A DNA stretch of 64,000 nucleotides from Alicyclobacillus fastidiosus (GTDB lineage Bacteria; Bacillota; Bacilli; Alicyclobacillales; Alicyclobacillaceae). The stretch is from assembly GCF_026651875.1 (NCBI RefSeq), contig NZ_CP104067.1, positions 2,232,001 to 2,296,000 of the forward strand. Direction: 5' to 3'. Within the stretch, counting starts at the first letter, position 1. Every line of letters starts with the position of its first letter. The translations under genes and the position numbers were made by a program. This document shows, in pieces, positions 1 to 8,501 of the stretch. The notes beneath the pieces are model-generated. The model did not search any database. It was not told the DNA's origin and saw only the letters and a program-made list of their open reading frames with translations.

Positions 1-1
1 T

Positions 2-190
2 GTGAAGATTTGGATTGCTTCTCCGGTCTCCTCATTATTGCTGTCGTACGTGCTTGTCGAACTGGTGACGAATAGAAACCTGTCCGCGTTGTGGGTTGTG
101 GCGGCGGTCATCGTGTTTGCTGGACTCTTGTGGATGTTTCGGCGCATGCGGTCGAGGCAAGCGTCTGTCGCACAACGAAAGTCCTTGTAA
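2..190 (+). CDS. small membrane protein, possibly partial
   Basis: I do not recognise a family. The 62-residue product has one or two hydrophobic segments (about residues 8-22 and 29-46) and a basic Arg/Lys-rich tail, so it is probably a small membrane protein with a cytoplasmic C terminus. It begins with a GTG at the very edge of the window, so it could equally be the C-terminal end of a longer membrane protein whose start lies outside. The stop is followed by about 245 bases without a gene before the ABC transporter. Confidence 0.4.
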   Translation: MKIWIASPVSSLLLSYVLVELVTNRNLSALWVVAAVIVFAGLLWMFRRMRSRQASVAQRKSL

Positions 191-435
191 GTGAGTGCAC
201 CCTACTGTCGCGTTTCGGGCAGTTTCCCTTCCTAAGCGAGTCGGTTCAACGCAGATTTGGACGTTTCGCTGCTTGAGCCGACCCCAAGCACGCCGCTATT
301 AACCTCCTTCGGAAGTTTCCCCTCGTTGCTACCGTGATTGGATCGAATGTAAATAACTTCCTTATCCCCTCCGGAAACCTGATATACTGTTGTATGTGCG
401 TCATTTAGTCGACAAGGGACAATTGGAGGGCAGGC

Positions 436-1347
436 ATGGCAAACGCTGTAGAACTCAGAAACGTCACGAAGACGATCGGCAACAAACAAATTGTGAAGAA
501 TCTCACATTAGACATTCCCGAGGGCGAAGTATTTGGCCTACTGGGTCCTAACGGCGCGGGCAAGACGACGACGATTCGAATGATGGTGGGCCTTATCTCG
601 ATATCGACAGGACAAGTCCTAATCAAGGGGCACGACGTGGCGAAAGACTACAAACGAGCCATTCACGAGGTTGGCTCCATCGTCGAAAACCCGGAGATGT
701 ACAAGTACCTGACAGGTTATCAGAACCTGGTCCAGTATGCGCGGATGGTCAGTGGTGTGGACCGCCGGCGGATCGACGAGGTGGTCGAGTTCGTCGGTCT
801 GGAGAAGCGAATTCACGAAAAAGTCAGAAGGTATTCCCTCGGTATGCGTCAGCGGCTTGGGCTCGCGCAGGCCTTGTTACACAAACCCTCCGTGCTCGTC
901 CTCGACGAACCCACAAATGGACTCGATCCCGCCGGCATTCGCGAACTCCGCGACCACCTTCGCTACTTGGCCAAAGAGGCTGGCGTTTGCGTGGTGGTGT
1001 CCAGTCACCTCTTGTCCGAGATGGAACTGATGTGTGACAAAGTGGCCATCATCCAGAATGGTGAACTCGTGCGCGTGCAAGACGTGGAACAGTGGACGGC
1101 GACTGACGACGCCGATCAGGACGTCGTGCTGGACGTCGGCGATGTCGCAACCGCCCAAGCGGTATTGAAGGAAATGTCTGGAGTCGAGCAGGTGACACTC
1201 CGCGGCTCCAAGCTTCAGTTCAGGACGCGCCGGGCGCTCGTACCGGAGTTAAATCGGCGGCTCGTGAAGCGAGACGTGCCTGTGTATGAAATGAGAGTGG
1301 TGACAAAGTCACTGGAAGATAGATTCCTCGAGATTACGGGAGGCTAA
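436..1347 (+). CDS. ABC transporter ATP-binding protein (ABC-2 type exporter)
   Basis: This is the nucleotide-binding subunit of an ABC-2 type exporter. Walker A (GPNGAGKTT) is at residues 37-45, the signature SLGMRQ at about 134-139 and Walker B (VLVLDEP) at about 153-159, followed by the D-loop NGLDP. About 90 residues after the nucleotide-binding domain form the C-terminal extension common in drug, bacteriocin or lipid exporters of the CcmA/BcrA group. The ATG follows a clear Shine-Dalgarno (ttggagg). The permease gene starts 5 bases after the stop, so the two are almost certainly cotranscribed. The substrate cannot be read from the sequence. Confidence 0.93.
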   Translation: MANAVELRNVTKTIGNKQIVKNLTLDIPEGEVFGLLGPNGAGKTTTIRMMVGLISISTGQVLIKGHDVAKDYKRAIHEVGSIVENPEMYKYLTGYQNLVQYARMVSGVDRRRIDEVVEFVGLEKRIHEKVRRYSLGMRQRLGLAQALLHKPSVLVLDEPTNGLDPAGIRELRDHLRYLAKEAGVCVVVSSHLLSEMELMCDKVAIIQNGELVRVQDVEQWTATDDADQDVVLDVGDVATAQAVLKEMSGVEQVTLRGSKLQFRTRRALVPELNRRLVKRDVPVYEMRVVTKSLEDRFLEITGG

Positions 1348-1352
1348 GCTAG

Positions 1353-2141
1353 GTGTTTGGACTCATACTCAACGAAAATGCAAAAATCTATCGCCGATCC
1401 CGCACCTGGATCTTCGTGGGCATCGTTCTCTTGACCCTGGTGGCAGCGTGTCTGGTGTCGCACCGCAGCTTCGCGGGAAGTGGGGCACAGGTGTGGAAGT
1501 TGATGGACGATGCAAGTGCTCTGACGATGCTCATTACCATCTTTGCAGCAGTCGTCGCTGGAGATAGTGTGGCTGGTGAATTTTCGTCAGGCACCGTGAA
1601 GCTCTTGCTCACGCGCCCCGTGTCCCGACTGCAAATTCTTTGGTCAAAATACCTCTCTGTGCTGTTGTTCGCATTTGGATTTGTCGCGTTGTTATTTATC
1701 GCCTCGTGGGTCGTCGGTGGGCTGGTATTCGGTTTCGGGGGAGCGTCCGCCAGTTATCAGTATGTGGATGCGCATCAAGCGCTGCAGCAAATCCCCTACG
1801 CTGCAGAAGTCATGCGCAGCTATGGATTTGCGCTCATTCCGCTGCTTATGACACTGACCGTATCGTTCATGATCTCCGCCTTATTCCGCAGCAGTTCACT
1901 GGCGATCGCCGTTTCGATTCTCCTGATGTTTGCCGGTACCCTCGTCGTGGGCGCACTCAGTCGGTATGTGTGGGATAAATACATCCTCTTCGCGAACGAG
2001 AATCTTGGGCAATATTTTGTCGGAGGTCCGATGGTACATGGGATGACGCTCGGATTTAGCGTCGTCGTCCTCGCTGTCTATTTCGTCCTCTTTCACGCCG
2101 TCGCGGCACTCGCGTTTCATCGGCGCGACGTCGCTTCGTAA
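1353..2141 (+). CDS. ABC-2 type transporter permease
   Basis: This is the membrane subunit paired with the preceding ATPase. The 262 residues contain about six hydrophobic segments: near residues 20-38, 50-70, 98-125, 150-180, 185-205 and 230-255. The motif around residues 75-90 (AGEFSSGTVKLLLTRPVSR) is typical of ABC-2 permeases, where it couples to the ATPase. The GTG start lies directly behind the ATPase stop with an upstream gggaggc ribosome site. An intrinsic terminator follows the stop, so the two genes form a closed operon. Confidence 0.88.
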   Translation: MFGLILNENAKIYRRSRTWIFVGIVLLTLVAACLVSHRSFAGSGAQVWKLMDDASALTMLITIFAAVVAGDSVAGEFSSGTVKLLLTRPVSRLQILWSKYLSVLLFAFGFVALLFIASWVVGGLVFGFGGASASYQYVDAHQALQQIPYAAEVMRSYGFALIPLLMTLTVSFMISALFRSSSLAIAVSILLMFAGTLVVGALSRYVWDKYILFANENLGQYFVGGPMVHGMTLGFSVVVLAVYFVLFHAVAALAFHRRDVAS

Positions 2142-2171
2142 ACCGCGTTGTTCGCTACATTTTCCCCGACG

Positions 2172-2202
2172 ACCTCCATGCGACTGTGCGTGGAGGTTTT
2201 TT
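2172..2202 (+). terminator. intrinsic terminator of the ABC-2 operon
   Basis: The stem ACCTCCA/TGGAGGT extends inward by a few pairs to a short loop and is followed by TTTTTT. This is a textbook Rho-independent terminator for the ABC pair on the plus strand. The next gene is on the opposite strand. Confidence 0.85.
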
Positions 2203-2216
2203 GCATGGACATCGCC

Positions 2217-2654
2217 CTACTTTCCATTCGCCACGCGAACCGTATGCGCCAGTGTGAATCCGCTCGAGACGAGGACCGGGGCAATCAAGAGGAGCGTCAG
2301 GGTCAATGGCAGGTGGCCAATCAGGAAAACGCCCATGGAGATGCCCATGAATACGTTCATGAGGATGTCGGACAACCCTTTTAGGTCGGTGTTTCGTTCA
2401 ATCATGATCCCTGCAGCGACCCCAAATGCGAAACTGAAGATACACCCCGCAGTCTTACTTCCGGTACAAAGTTCCATCACGAGTTGCATGGAGAACGTAA
2501 AGCGCATCAAACCAGAGTGAAGTGTGCGCTGTACGTCAGCTGTTAAATCGAGTCGTCGGCCATCGCGGGTCGCGGGGGACGGTTTCATCAGCGTGTATAA
2601 GAGACAGGTTTCCGCCACGGCGATCGGCAGCGTCACGCAAATGAGCCAAAACAC
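2217..2654 (-). CDS. hypothetical multi-pass membrane protein
   Basis: I do not recognise the family. The product of about 145 residues has an N-terminal hydrophobic segment, a charged loop and three further hydrophobic stretches, so about four membrane helices. I chose the GTG that lies 8 bases behind a strong gaggagg; a TTG seven codons earlier overlaps that Shine-Dalgarno and is less likely. It is convergent with the ABC operon. Its coding sequence contains a 15-base match to the Tn5/Nextera mosaic end (2593-2607), discussed in the findings. Confidence 0.55.
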   Translation of the reverse strand: MFWLICVTLPIAVAETCLLYTLMKPSPATRDGRRLDLTADVQRTLHSGLMRFTFSMQLVMELCTGSKTAGCIFSFAFGVAAGIMIERNTDLKGLSDILMNVFMGISMGVFLIGHLPLTLTLLLIAPVLVSSGFTLAHTVRVANGK

Positions 2655-2771
2655 ATGTCCCACCTCCTCATCCAATCTATATGCAGGTGAGTGGGCTCCC
2701 TGTCCTCAACTCCTCGAATCCACCTATCCCGTGTGATAGAGTACAGATACGAAGACGCAAAGGAGAGTCGT

Positions 2772-3254
2772 ATGGCTCATGAGACGATTGTGGTGCGCCG
2801 TTTGCGGGAGTCCGAACCCGCCCCGACGGAGTTACTCCTCCTGGCCGATCCGTCAGCGGACATGATTGACTCCTATTTGCCTCGCTGTGTGGTTTATGTC
2901 GCGGAACACCTGGACGCGGGTGTGGTCGGCGTCTGTGCGGTCCTGCCGACGAGGCCAGGGGTGGTGGAAATCGTCAACGTGGCGGTAGACGAAGCTTGGC
3001 AGCGTCAAGGCGTGGCGAGTGGCCTTTTGCGCGAGGTCATCGCTTTGGCGAAGGAGACACCAGCGGTAGGTAGATTGGAGATTGCCACGGGAAACTCCAG
3101 TTTCACTCAATTGCGTCTCTATCAACGGCTCGGCTTCCGGATGACGCACATCGAACAGGATTACTTCGTGAAGCACTATCCGCAACCAATTTACGAAGAT
3201 GGCCTGCAGTGTCGAGATCTCGTACATCTCGCCATGGACATCCCAACAGGTTGA
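2772..3254 (+). CDS. GNAT family N-acetyltransferase
   Basis: This is a single-domain acetyl-CoA-dependent acetyltransferase of about 160 residues. The acetyl-CoA pyrophosphate-binding motif reads WQRQGVASGLL, after the beta-strand EIVNVAVDE, and the later NSSFTQLRLYQRLGF helix is the usual motif B of this fold. The ATG at the chosen start follows aaaggagag at good spacing; an in-frame upstream start lacks a ribosome site. The substrate is unknown. It appears monocistronic. Confidence 0.85.
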   Translation: MAHETIVVRRLRESEPAPTELLLLADPSADMIDSYLPRCVVYVAEHLDAGVVGVCAVLPTRPGVVEIVNVAVDEAWQRQGVASGLLREVIALAKETPAVGRLEIATGNSSFTQLRLYQRLGFRMTHIEQDYFVKHYPQPIYEDGLQCRDLVHLAMDIPTG

Positions 3255-3353
3255 TTTCTATAGAACTTTCATCCTGCCAGTTCGAAAGTAAGATGTGGCA
3301 TTGTGTTTGGACTATTTGTAACTTTCATAACAACTTTGGTGTGAACGAGGACG

Positions 3354-4265
3354 GTGACGAACTTGCATTATCAGTTGAGTGCAGAGCGGATGATTTACGC
3401 GATGGCGCCTGAAAACGAGGCGGTGCTGGAGGTAGAGGCGGGATCGACGGTGACGATTGAGACCTGCGATTGCTTCGAGGGCCAAATTCAGGACGCGAAC
3501 CAGGACTTTGGCACGCTTGACTGGGAGCGCATCAACCCTGCGACAGGTCCGATTTTTGTCCGAGGTGCAGAACCAGGGGACATCCTCGTGGTGCACATCG
3601 AGGACATTCAACTCGCTGATCACGGCGTCATGACGACTGGCCCGGGACTCGGCGTGCTCGGAGACGAACTCGCGGCCAACGCCATTCGCATGATTGAGAT
3701 CTGCGACGGCAAAGCGATGTTCTCGACGGACATCGCTCTACCGCTTCGGCCGATGATCGGTGTCATCGGGACGGCCCCGGGGAGTGAGTCGGTCCCTTGT
3801 GGTACACCCGGTAATCACGGGGGGAACATGGACTGCACGCGCATTACCACCGGCGCGACATTGCTATTACCTGTCAACGTCCCGGGCGCGCGATTTGCCC
3901 TCGGCGACTTGCACGCGTCGATGGGGGATGGGGAAGTAGCCGTATGTGGGATTGAAATCGCCGGACGAGTCACGGTGCGACTCGATGTGCTGAAGGGGAA
4001 ATCGTGGCCGTTGCCGATGCTTTTGAACGACGACGTCGTGGTGACCATCGCCTCCGAAGAGTCCCTGGACGATGCGGCAGTGCGCGCCACGAAGCAGATG
4101 GTCCATTGGCTGCACGACGAGTTTGGGGTGGAGTTGGCCGAAGCGACTTTTTTGTGCAGTGCGGCGGGGGACTTGCGCGTCTGCCAAATCGTCGATCCGC
4201 TGCGGACCGCCCGCTTCGAAATTCCACGCGCAATCGTGGCAAAGTTCGGATTTTCATTTGCGTGA
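3354..4265 (+). CDS. acetamidase/formamidase family protein
   Basis: This matches the FmdA/AmdA amidohydrolase family, which hydrolyses small amides such as formamide or acetamide to the acid plus ammonia. At 303 residues it has the normal length for the bacillar form. Recognisable family segments are the GSTVTIETCDCFEGQI region near residues 27-42, the PGDILVVHIEDI strand and the GTPGNHGGNMDC segment near residue 155, which supplies metal or active-site residues in characterised relatives. Translation starts at a GTG. A convergent gene follows. Actual substrate preference is not visible. Confidence 0.88.
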   Translation: MTNLHYQLSAERMIYAMAPENEAVLEVEAGSTVTIETCDCFEGQIQDANQDFGTLDWERINPATGPIFVRGAEPGDILVVHIEDIQLADHGVMTTGPGLGVLGDELAANAIRMIEICDGKAMFSTDIALPLRPMIGVIGTAPGSESVPCGTPGNHGGNMDCTRITTGATLLLPVNVPGARFALGDLHASMGDGEVAVCGIEIAGRVTVRLDVLKGKSWPLPMLLNDDVVVTIASEESLDDAAVRATKQMVHWLHDEFGVELAEATFLCSAAGDLRVCQIVDPLRTARFEIPRAIVAKFGFSFA

Positions 4266-4285
4266 CGACGGTAGTTTTGAACTGG

Positions 4286-4328
4286 GCCGCCCCGCCAGCC
4301 GCGCCAAGGTGTCGGCGGACGGGGCGGC
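4286..4328. terminator. long GC-rich hairpin between convergent genes
   Basis: Perfect 9-bp arms (GCCGCCCCG and CGGGGCGGC) enclose a second 4-bp stem (GCCG/CGGC), giving a long symmetric hairpin between two convergent genes. There is no clear T-tract on either strand, so it may be a weak bidirectional terminator or simply a transcript-end stabiliser. Confidence 0.5.
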
Positions 4329-4335
4329 GTACTTC

Positions 4336-4983
4336 TCAAGCCCACTGTTTGGTGATCATGTACTTCTCGCAGATCTTTGTGCAGTGCAGACATATCCGCG
4401 AACAAGCTTGCGACTCTGGGTCGGGGAACTGCATGCATTCGTGGCCGCACATCCGACACACTTTTGCACAGTAGCGAAGTGCGATTTTCAGCATGGGACT
4501 GCGCCTTGCGATTTGCCGACAGGTCAGGAGGCAGACCTCGACACAGTCCTGCAACATGGCAATTTTCCTCGCGTGTATATGCGCGTCTGGCCGGCACATG
4601 AGCATGTGGATGGTGCGCTCACATGTGAGCATACAATCCTTGACCTGCTCGCAGATGTTTGGGCATTGGTGGACGGGGTGAGCTGCGAACAGGCCGGGAT
4701 CGATTTCTACTTTTTCCTCTTCGAACTCATACTGCAGATACATGAATTGAGGCGCGGGCGCCGGTTTCGGTTTTGGTGCTGGTTTTTTGACGTATTGTAC
4801 GTGCGGAGGGGACTCCGTTTCGATCTCCATCGACGGATAGGATGGGGACTCCTCCTCGTGGATCGGTGGTTTTGGCGGTACATGATAGGCTTTTTTGGGC
4901 TGGTATGAAGGTTTTGCCGGGGGTTTTCCCTCAGCTCGATAATCTGGCGTGAAATCTTGCTCCGCGTTATTTTCGTTTGGCAC
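4336..4983 (-). CDS. cysteine-rich four-helix-bundle copper-binding-like protein (DUF326/Csp type)
   Basis: The C-terminal half (residues ~105-210) carries 16 cysteines, mostly in CxxxC pairs (107/111, 117/121, 147/151/155, 172/176, 179/183, 194/198, 201/205), plus several His and Met. This is the pattern of the DUF326 or copper-storage (Csp-like) four-helix bundle, in which Cys residues line the core and bind many Cu(I) ions. The first ~100 residues are unusual: a low-complexity Pro/Lys/Tyr/Glu-rich segment with no Cys, probably disordered. No signal peptide is visible, so the protein is probably cytosolic or spore-associated. The Csp assignment is from pattern; the extension's role is unknown. 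Confidence 0.75.
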   Translation of the reverse strand: MPNENNAEQDFTPDYRAEGKPPAKPSYQPKKAYHVPPKPPIHEEESPSYPSMEIETESPPHVQYVKKPAPKPKPAPAPQFMYLQYEFEEEKVEIDPGLFAAHPVHQCPNICEQVKDCMLTCERTIHMLMCRPDAHIHARKIAMLQDCVEVCLLTCRQIARRSPMLKIALRYCAKVCRMCGHECMQFPDPESQACSRICLHCTKICEKYMITKQWA

Positions 4984-5149
4984 CGTGTATCCTCCTTACG
5001 AGTCTTTATTCCACACCCAGTAAATGCACGCACGTCACTGCGTGTGCCCGCCCATACGACGTTTGGGCACAAGGACAGTTGAAGTGATCAAAGTGTGCTA
5101 AACTGAACGAAGCCACTGTGGCAGGAGACCACATGAAGGGTGAGAGAAG

Positions 5150-6085
5150 ATGCCAATCAAGATTCCAGATCATCTACCAGCGAAAGAAATTCTGCAATCC
5201 GAGCACATCTTTGTGATGGGCGAGAAACGTGCGTTTCAGCAGGATATTCGCCCGCTTCGAATATTGATTTTGAATCTCATGCCGATGAAGGAAGTTACGG
5301 AGACACAGTTGCTTCGGCTCCTGGGCAACTCCCCGCTCCAAGTCGAGGTGACGTTGCTTCGAATGCAGTCGCATGTGGCCAAAAACACGTCGGCAGAGCA
5401 TCTGACCTCGTTTTATCAGACGTTTGACGACGTTCAACAACAGGCGTACGACGGCATGATCATCACGGGTGCACCGGTCGAACACTTACCTTTTGAGGAA
5501 GTCGGATATTGGCAGGAACTCTGTAGTATTCTCGAATGGACGAAGGAATCGGTGACTTCCACGCTCCACATCTGTTGGGCGGCACAAGCGGCTCTGTACT
5601 ATCATTATCAAGTTGACAAATACGCACTGCCGGATAAGCTGTTTGGCGTATTCGAACACACGGTGAACGTCCGCTGCAACTTGACCAGGGGATTTGACGA
5701 TGCGTTCTTGGTGCCGCACTCGAGGCACACCGACATACGGAAGAGCGACCTCGAGCGCGTGCCGGAACTCGATGTGCTCGCGGAGTCCGACGAGGCCGGT
5801 GTGTTCTTGGTCGCCACGCCGGATGCACGCCAAATTTTTGTGACAGGGCACGCGGAGTACGATGCGACGACGCTGTGGGACGAGTACAAGCGCGACCTCG
5901 AGCGAGGACTCGCAGTGCCGCTGCCGAAGTATTACTTCCCGAATGACGACGAGTCGCGCCCGCCAAGACATCAGTGGCGGTCGCATGCCAACCTACTGTT
6001 CTCAAATTGGTTGAATTACTGCGTATACCAGGAGACCCCGTACGATCTCAGTGGCCGCGTGAAGCGCCCGCAGTCGGTTGGATGA
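5150..6085 (+). CDS. metA: homoserine O-acyltransferase, predicted acetyl-CoA type
   Basis: MetA acylates homoserine at the first committed step of methionine synthesis. The catalytic Cys is at 142 ([13 protein letters not shown]), with the His and Glu of the catalytic site at 234 and 236 (TGHAEYD). Residue 111 is Glu, in [12 protein letters not shown]. In this family Glu111 correlates with acetyl-CoA use and Gly111 with succinyl-CoA use, so the enzyme is predicted to make O-acetylhomoserine despite belonging to the MetA family. Length (311) is normal. I found no S-box or T-box in the 165-base leader. Confidence 0.95.
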   Translation: MPIKIPDHLPAKEILQSEHIFVMGEKRAFQQDIRPLRILILNLMPMKEVTETQLLRLLGNSPLQVEVTLLRMQSHVAKNTSAEHLTSFYQTFDDVQQQAYDGMIITGAPVEHLPFEEVGYWQELCSILEWTKESVTSTLHICWAAQAALYYHYQVDKYALPDKLFGVFEHTVNVRCNLTRGFDDAFLVPHSRHTDIRKSDLERVPELDVLAESDEAGVFLVATPDARQIFVTGHAEYDATTLWDEYKRDLERGLAVPLPKYYFPNDDESRPPRHQWRSHANLLFSNWLNYCVYQETPYDLSGRVKRPQSVG

Positions 6086-6344
6086 GGATGTTCCCACTTG
6101 TGGTCGTGGATGTTTAGGCCATGTGGAACAAGGGGAGAAGGGAGAATAGGGTCGTTTCGGACTGCACTCTCCTTCAGGACCGCTTTTGACAAAGGCCTGA
6201 ATGATTTCAAGTCAGGCACGCAGGTGGATTCCATCCATAAACTATGGGGAATGGCGATCGGCCGCTGTCACAGGGCGTAATCCGTACGTGCGACAGGTCG
6301 CCGCGCCACAGTTTGTTTTGCGCCGGGGAAGGGGGATTGAGGGT

Positions 6345-7316
6345 ATGGCACATCACCACGCGCATCATCATCACGACGCTGGCGGGCACCACCATCACGA
6401 CGGCATTCTCCACACGCACGCGCCCGCTGGTAAAATGGGCAAGGCGTTTGTGCTGACGTGTGCGATTCTCGTCGTCGAGTTGATCGGTGGCATGCTCTCG
6501 CACAGTCTTGCTCTCATGTCGGATGCAGGCCACGTGTTGACAGACGTTTTCGCCATCGGTCTCTCGTGGTTTGCCATCAGGCAGTCCGTCAAACCAGCAG
6601 ACGAATCGATGACCTTTGGCTATGCGAGGTCTGGCATTCTCGCGGCACAGGTGAATGGGCTGACGCTCATCGTCATCACGCTGTGGATCTTGGTGGAGGC
6701 GTATCGGCGCCTGCAACATCCTAGTCACGTTCATAGTCTGTGGATGTTTATCAGTGCCACCGTGGGGATTTGTGTGAATCTTTACCTAGCGCTCGGCATG
6801 CGGCACGAAGAAAATCTGAACGTCAAAAGCGCAGTTTTGCACATGCTCGGCGATGCCGCCGCATCCGCAGGTGTCCTCGTGGCAGGTATCATCATCTCGT
6901 TCACGCATTGGTACATCGTAGATCCGCTGCTCAGCATCGCCATTGCCGTTCTGATCGCGTTTGGCGCATGGCGGATCGTCCGCCAAACGATGAAGATTTT
7001 GATGGAAGGCACGCCGCAGACCATCGACTTTCGCGCGGTGGTCGACGAATTAAAGGCCCTGCCAGGGATACAGGATGTCCACGACGTCCACGTATGGGCG
7101 ATTACGAGCGGTCAAAATGCGCTGAGTTGTCACGCGGTATTGGACGGAAATATGACCATCCGCGACAGTCAACAGATCCTGCGGGACGCGGAACACTCTC
7201 TGTCGCATTTTGGCATCGGGCACGTGACGATTCAAATTGAGGACGGAAGTCACCCACATGAGAATCGCGAACTGTGTTCGCACAAGGAAGACGTACTCGA
7301 ACATCACCACCACTGA
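6345..7316 (+). CDS. cation diffusion facilitator, zinc/cobalt/cadmium exporter
   Basis: CDF exporters swap cytosolic divalent metal for protons. The protein has a His-rich N terminus (two His clusters within the first 25 residues), about six membrane helices, and the metal-site motifs HxxxD in helix II (H63, D67, after D60) and helix V (H166, D170). These are followed by a C-terminal cytoplasmic domain ending in a four-His tail. The ATG at the start follows a purine-rich gggggattgaggg; upstream in-frame codons do not look like CDF sequence. It is closest to the CzcD/ZitB branch. A small membrane ORF follows. Confidence 0.93.
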   Translation: MAHHHAHHHHDAGGHHHHDGILHTHAPAGKMGKAFVLTCAILVVELIGGMLSHSLALMSDAGHVLTDVFAIGLSWFAIRQSVKPADESMTFGYARSGILAAQVNGLTLIVITLWILVEAYRRLQHPSHVHSLWMFISATVGICVNLYLALGMRHEENLNVKSAVLHMLGDAAASAGVLVAGIIISFTHWYIVDPLLSIAIAVLIAFGAWRIVRQTMKILMEGTPQTIDFRAVVDELKALPGIQDVHDVHVWAITSGQNALSCHAVLDGNMTIRDSQQILRDAEHSLSHFGIGHVTIQIEDGSHPHENRELCSHKEDVLEHHHH

Positions 7317-7353
7317 GTTTAGAGTCTCTATCCACGAAAGCAAGGTGAAATGG

Positions 7354-7518
7354 ATGGATTTGTTTCAAGAGTCGGACAAGCGCCAAGACGCGCCGTTTCC
7401 TTGGCGATACGTCGCCGCGTTTTTCATTTGCGTCGCTTTGACTGGGCTCGCCATTCTCATCGCAATTGGACTTCACTTTCCGAGTCTCGTAATGACGTTC
7501 AGCTCGGGTGTCTCATAA
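7354..7518 (+). CDS. small single-pass membrane protein
   Basis: A 54-residue product with one strong membrane helix (about residues 18-42) behind an acidic/basic N terminus. I prefer the ATG because aagg sits 8 bases before it; an in-frame GTG three codons upstream is also possible. It lies 37 bases after the CDF exporter and could be cotranscribed with it. I do not recognise a family, and coding status rests only on the ribosome site and the clean hydrophobic segment. Confidence 0.45.
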   Translation: MDLFQESDKRQDAPFPWRYVAAFFICVALTGLAILIAIGLHFPSLVMTFSSGVS

Positions 7519-7692
7519 CCAAATGCTTCGTTTGTGGGCGCGATTGTACTCGATTGGAGCGAGTTTGACTGTTAACGGATTGTTGACGATGATTCCAGCC
7601 TCTCTCTGTGGGATGTGAACGTAGACGCATATCCTCAACGGTTTTGAGTAGGTATCATTAGATACTTGATGCGAAAGAGAGGAAGGACGGGC

Positions 7693-7947
7693 ATGAACTC
7701 TTCAATTCGGTTATTCGCTGGCCTGATTGCGGCGTTCATCGCTTGGGCAGCCACGAGAGTACTGTCGGCTAGCCCAACAGTCGCACTGACCATCGGAACC
7801 TGCGTATTTGTCTTTGGAGTGTTGAGTACAGGGCGGACCTATCTACTGCAGCGTCGGCTCTTTCGAGGGGACTTGTGGGTCCAGCATTCAGCGCCTGTGG
7901 TGGCAGGTGCAATCGTGGCTACGATAGTCCGAATGACGCATTTCTGA
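7693..7947 (+). CDS. small hypothetical membrane protein
   Basis: An 84-residue product with two or three hydrophobic segments (about residues 7-22, 29-46 and 69-80) and a short basic loop around residue 55. The ATG follows gaggaagg at ideal spacing. I do not recognise a family. The neighbours (small membrane ORF upstream, Spo0E-like gene downstream) do not suggest a function. Confidence 0.5.
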   Translation: MNSSIRLFAGLIAAFIAWAATRVLSASPTVALTIGTCVFVFGVLSTGRTYLLQRRLFRGDLWVQHSAPVVAGAIVATIVRMTHF

Positions 7948-8099
7948 CCGGAATATTCGATACGGTTGGGGAATTTTCAGACTCCATCGACGGCCTTCGA
8001 CAAACATGTAACGAATTCGCCGATTGTTCGTCACATTTATCATGCATATTTCGTCGTATACTGTTGATCATTGATTGCTCATGGTAGTGGAGGAGAACA

Positions 8100-8420
8100 A
8101 TGATCAACGGGGATTGTAAAACGACCAGTGTGATTGATTACTTGCGCGACAAGATGATACTTCGGGCAGAAGCGACTGGAGATTTGTTACATCAGGACGT
8201 CATCCGCTTGAGTCAACGACTTGACCAGTTCTTGGTTCAAGCGCAGAAGTGCCTTCAAGGCGAGGTGACCGTGGCACCGGAAACGGACCCGACGCCATGG
8301 TGGCCCCTGCAAGCGGCCGGAGGTGAACCGCGTCCGACTATCTGGGCCCTACAGAACCGCGGCCGCAGGCATTTGCGCGTGGTCGGGGACTCGGGGCACG
8401 CCGTGTCCTACAGGCGCTAA
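8100..8420 (+). CDS. Spo0E-like aspartyl-phosphate phosphatase with C-terminal extension
   Basis: Residues 11-45 match the short helical hairpin of Spo0E-like phosphatases, which dephosphorylate Spo0A~P and delay sporulation: IDYLRDKMI, then a variable turn, then VIRLSQRLDQFL. The diagnostic SQELD motif is present as SQRLD (38-42), whose Asp is catalytic in the family. Family members usually end near 50-85 residues; this one continues to 106 with a Trp/Pro/Arg-rich tail resembling nothing I know. That tail could be real or the result of a lost stop. The ATG has a strong ggaggag site. Confidence 0.72.
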   Translation: MINGDCKTTSVIDYLRDKMILRAEATGDLLHQDVIRLSQRLDQFLVQAQKCLQGEVTVAPETDPTPWWPLQAAGGEPRPTIWALQNRGRRHLRVVGDSGHAVSYRR

Positions 8421-8501
8421 TCGCCTGAAGTTGACGCAGTCGTTTGGACAAGGTACGCTGTCTACTGTACATAGGCTTGTTTTGCCAACGCAATTAAGGA
8501 T

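Noticed and set aside
4072..4908. 278-codon plus-strand open frame
   Set aside because: It overlaps the end of the acetamidase gene and runs antisense to the Cys-rich protein; composition is that of a shadow frame.
4984..5149. SAM riboswitch (S-box) upstream of metA
   Set aside because: Two simple hairpins are visible (GCACGCA/TGCGTGC and TGCCC/GGGCA), but none of the conserved S-box core elements.
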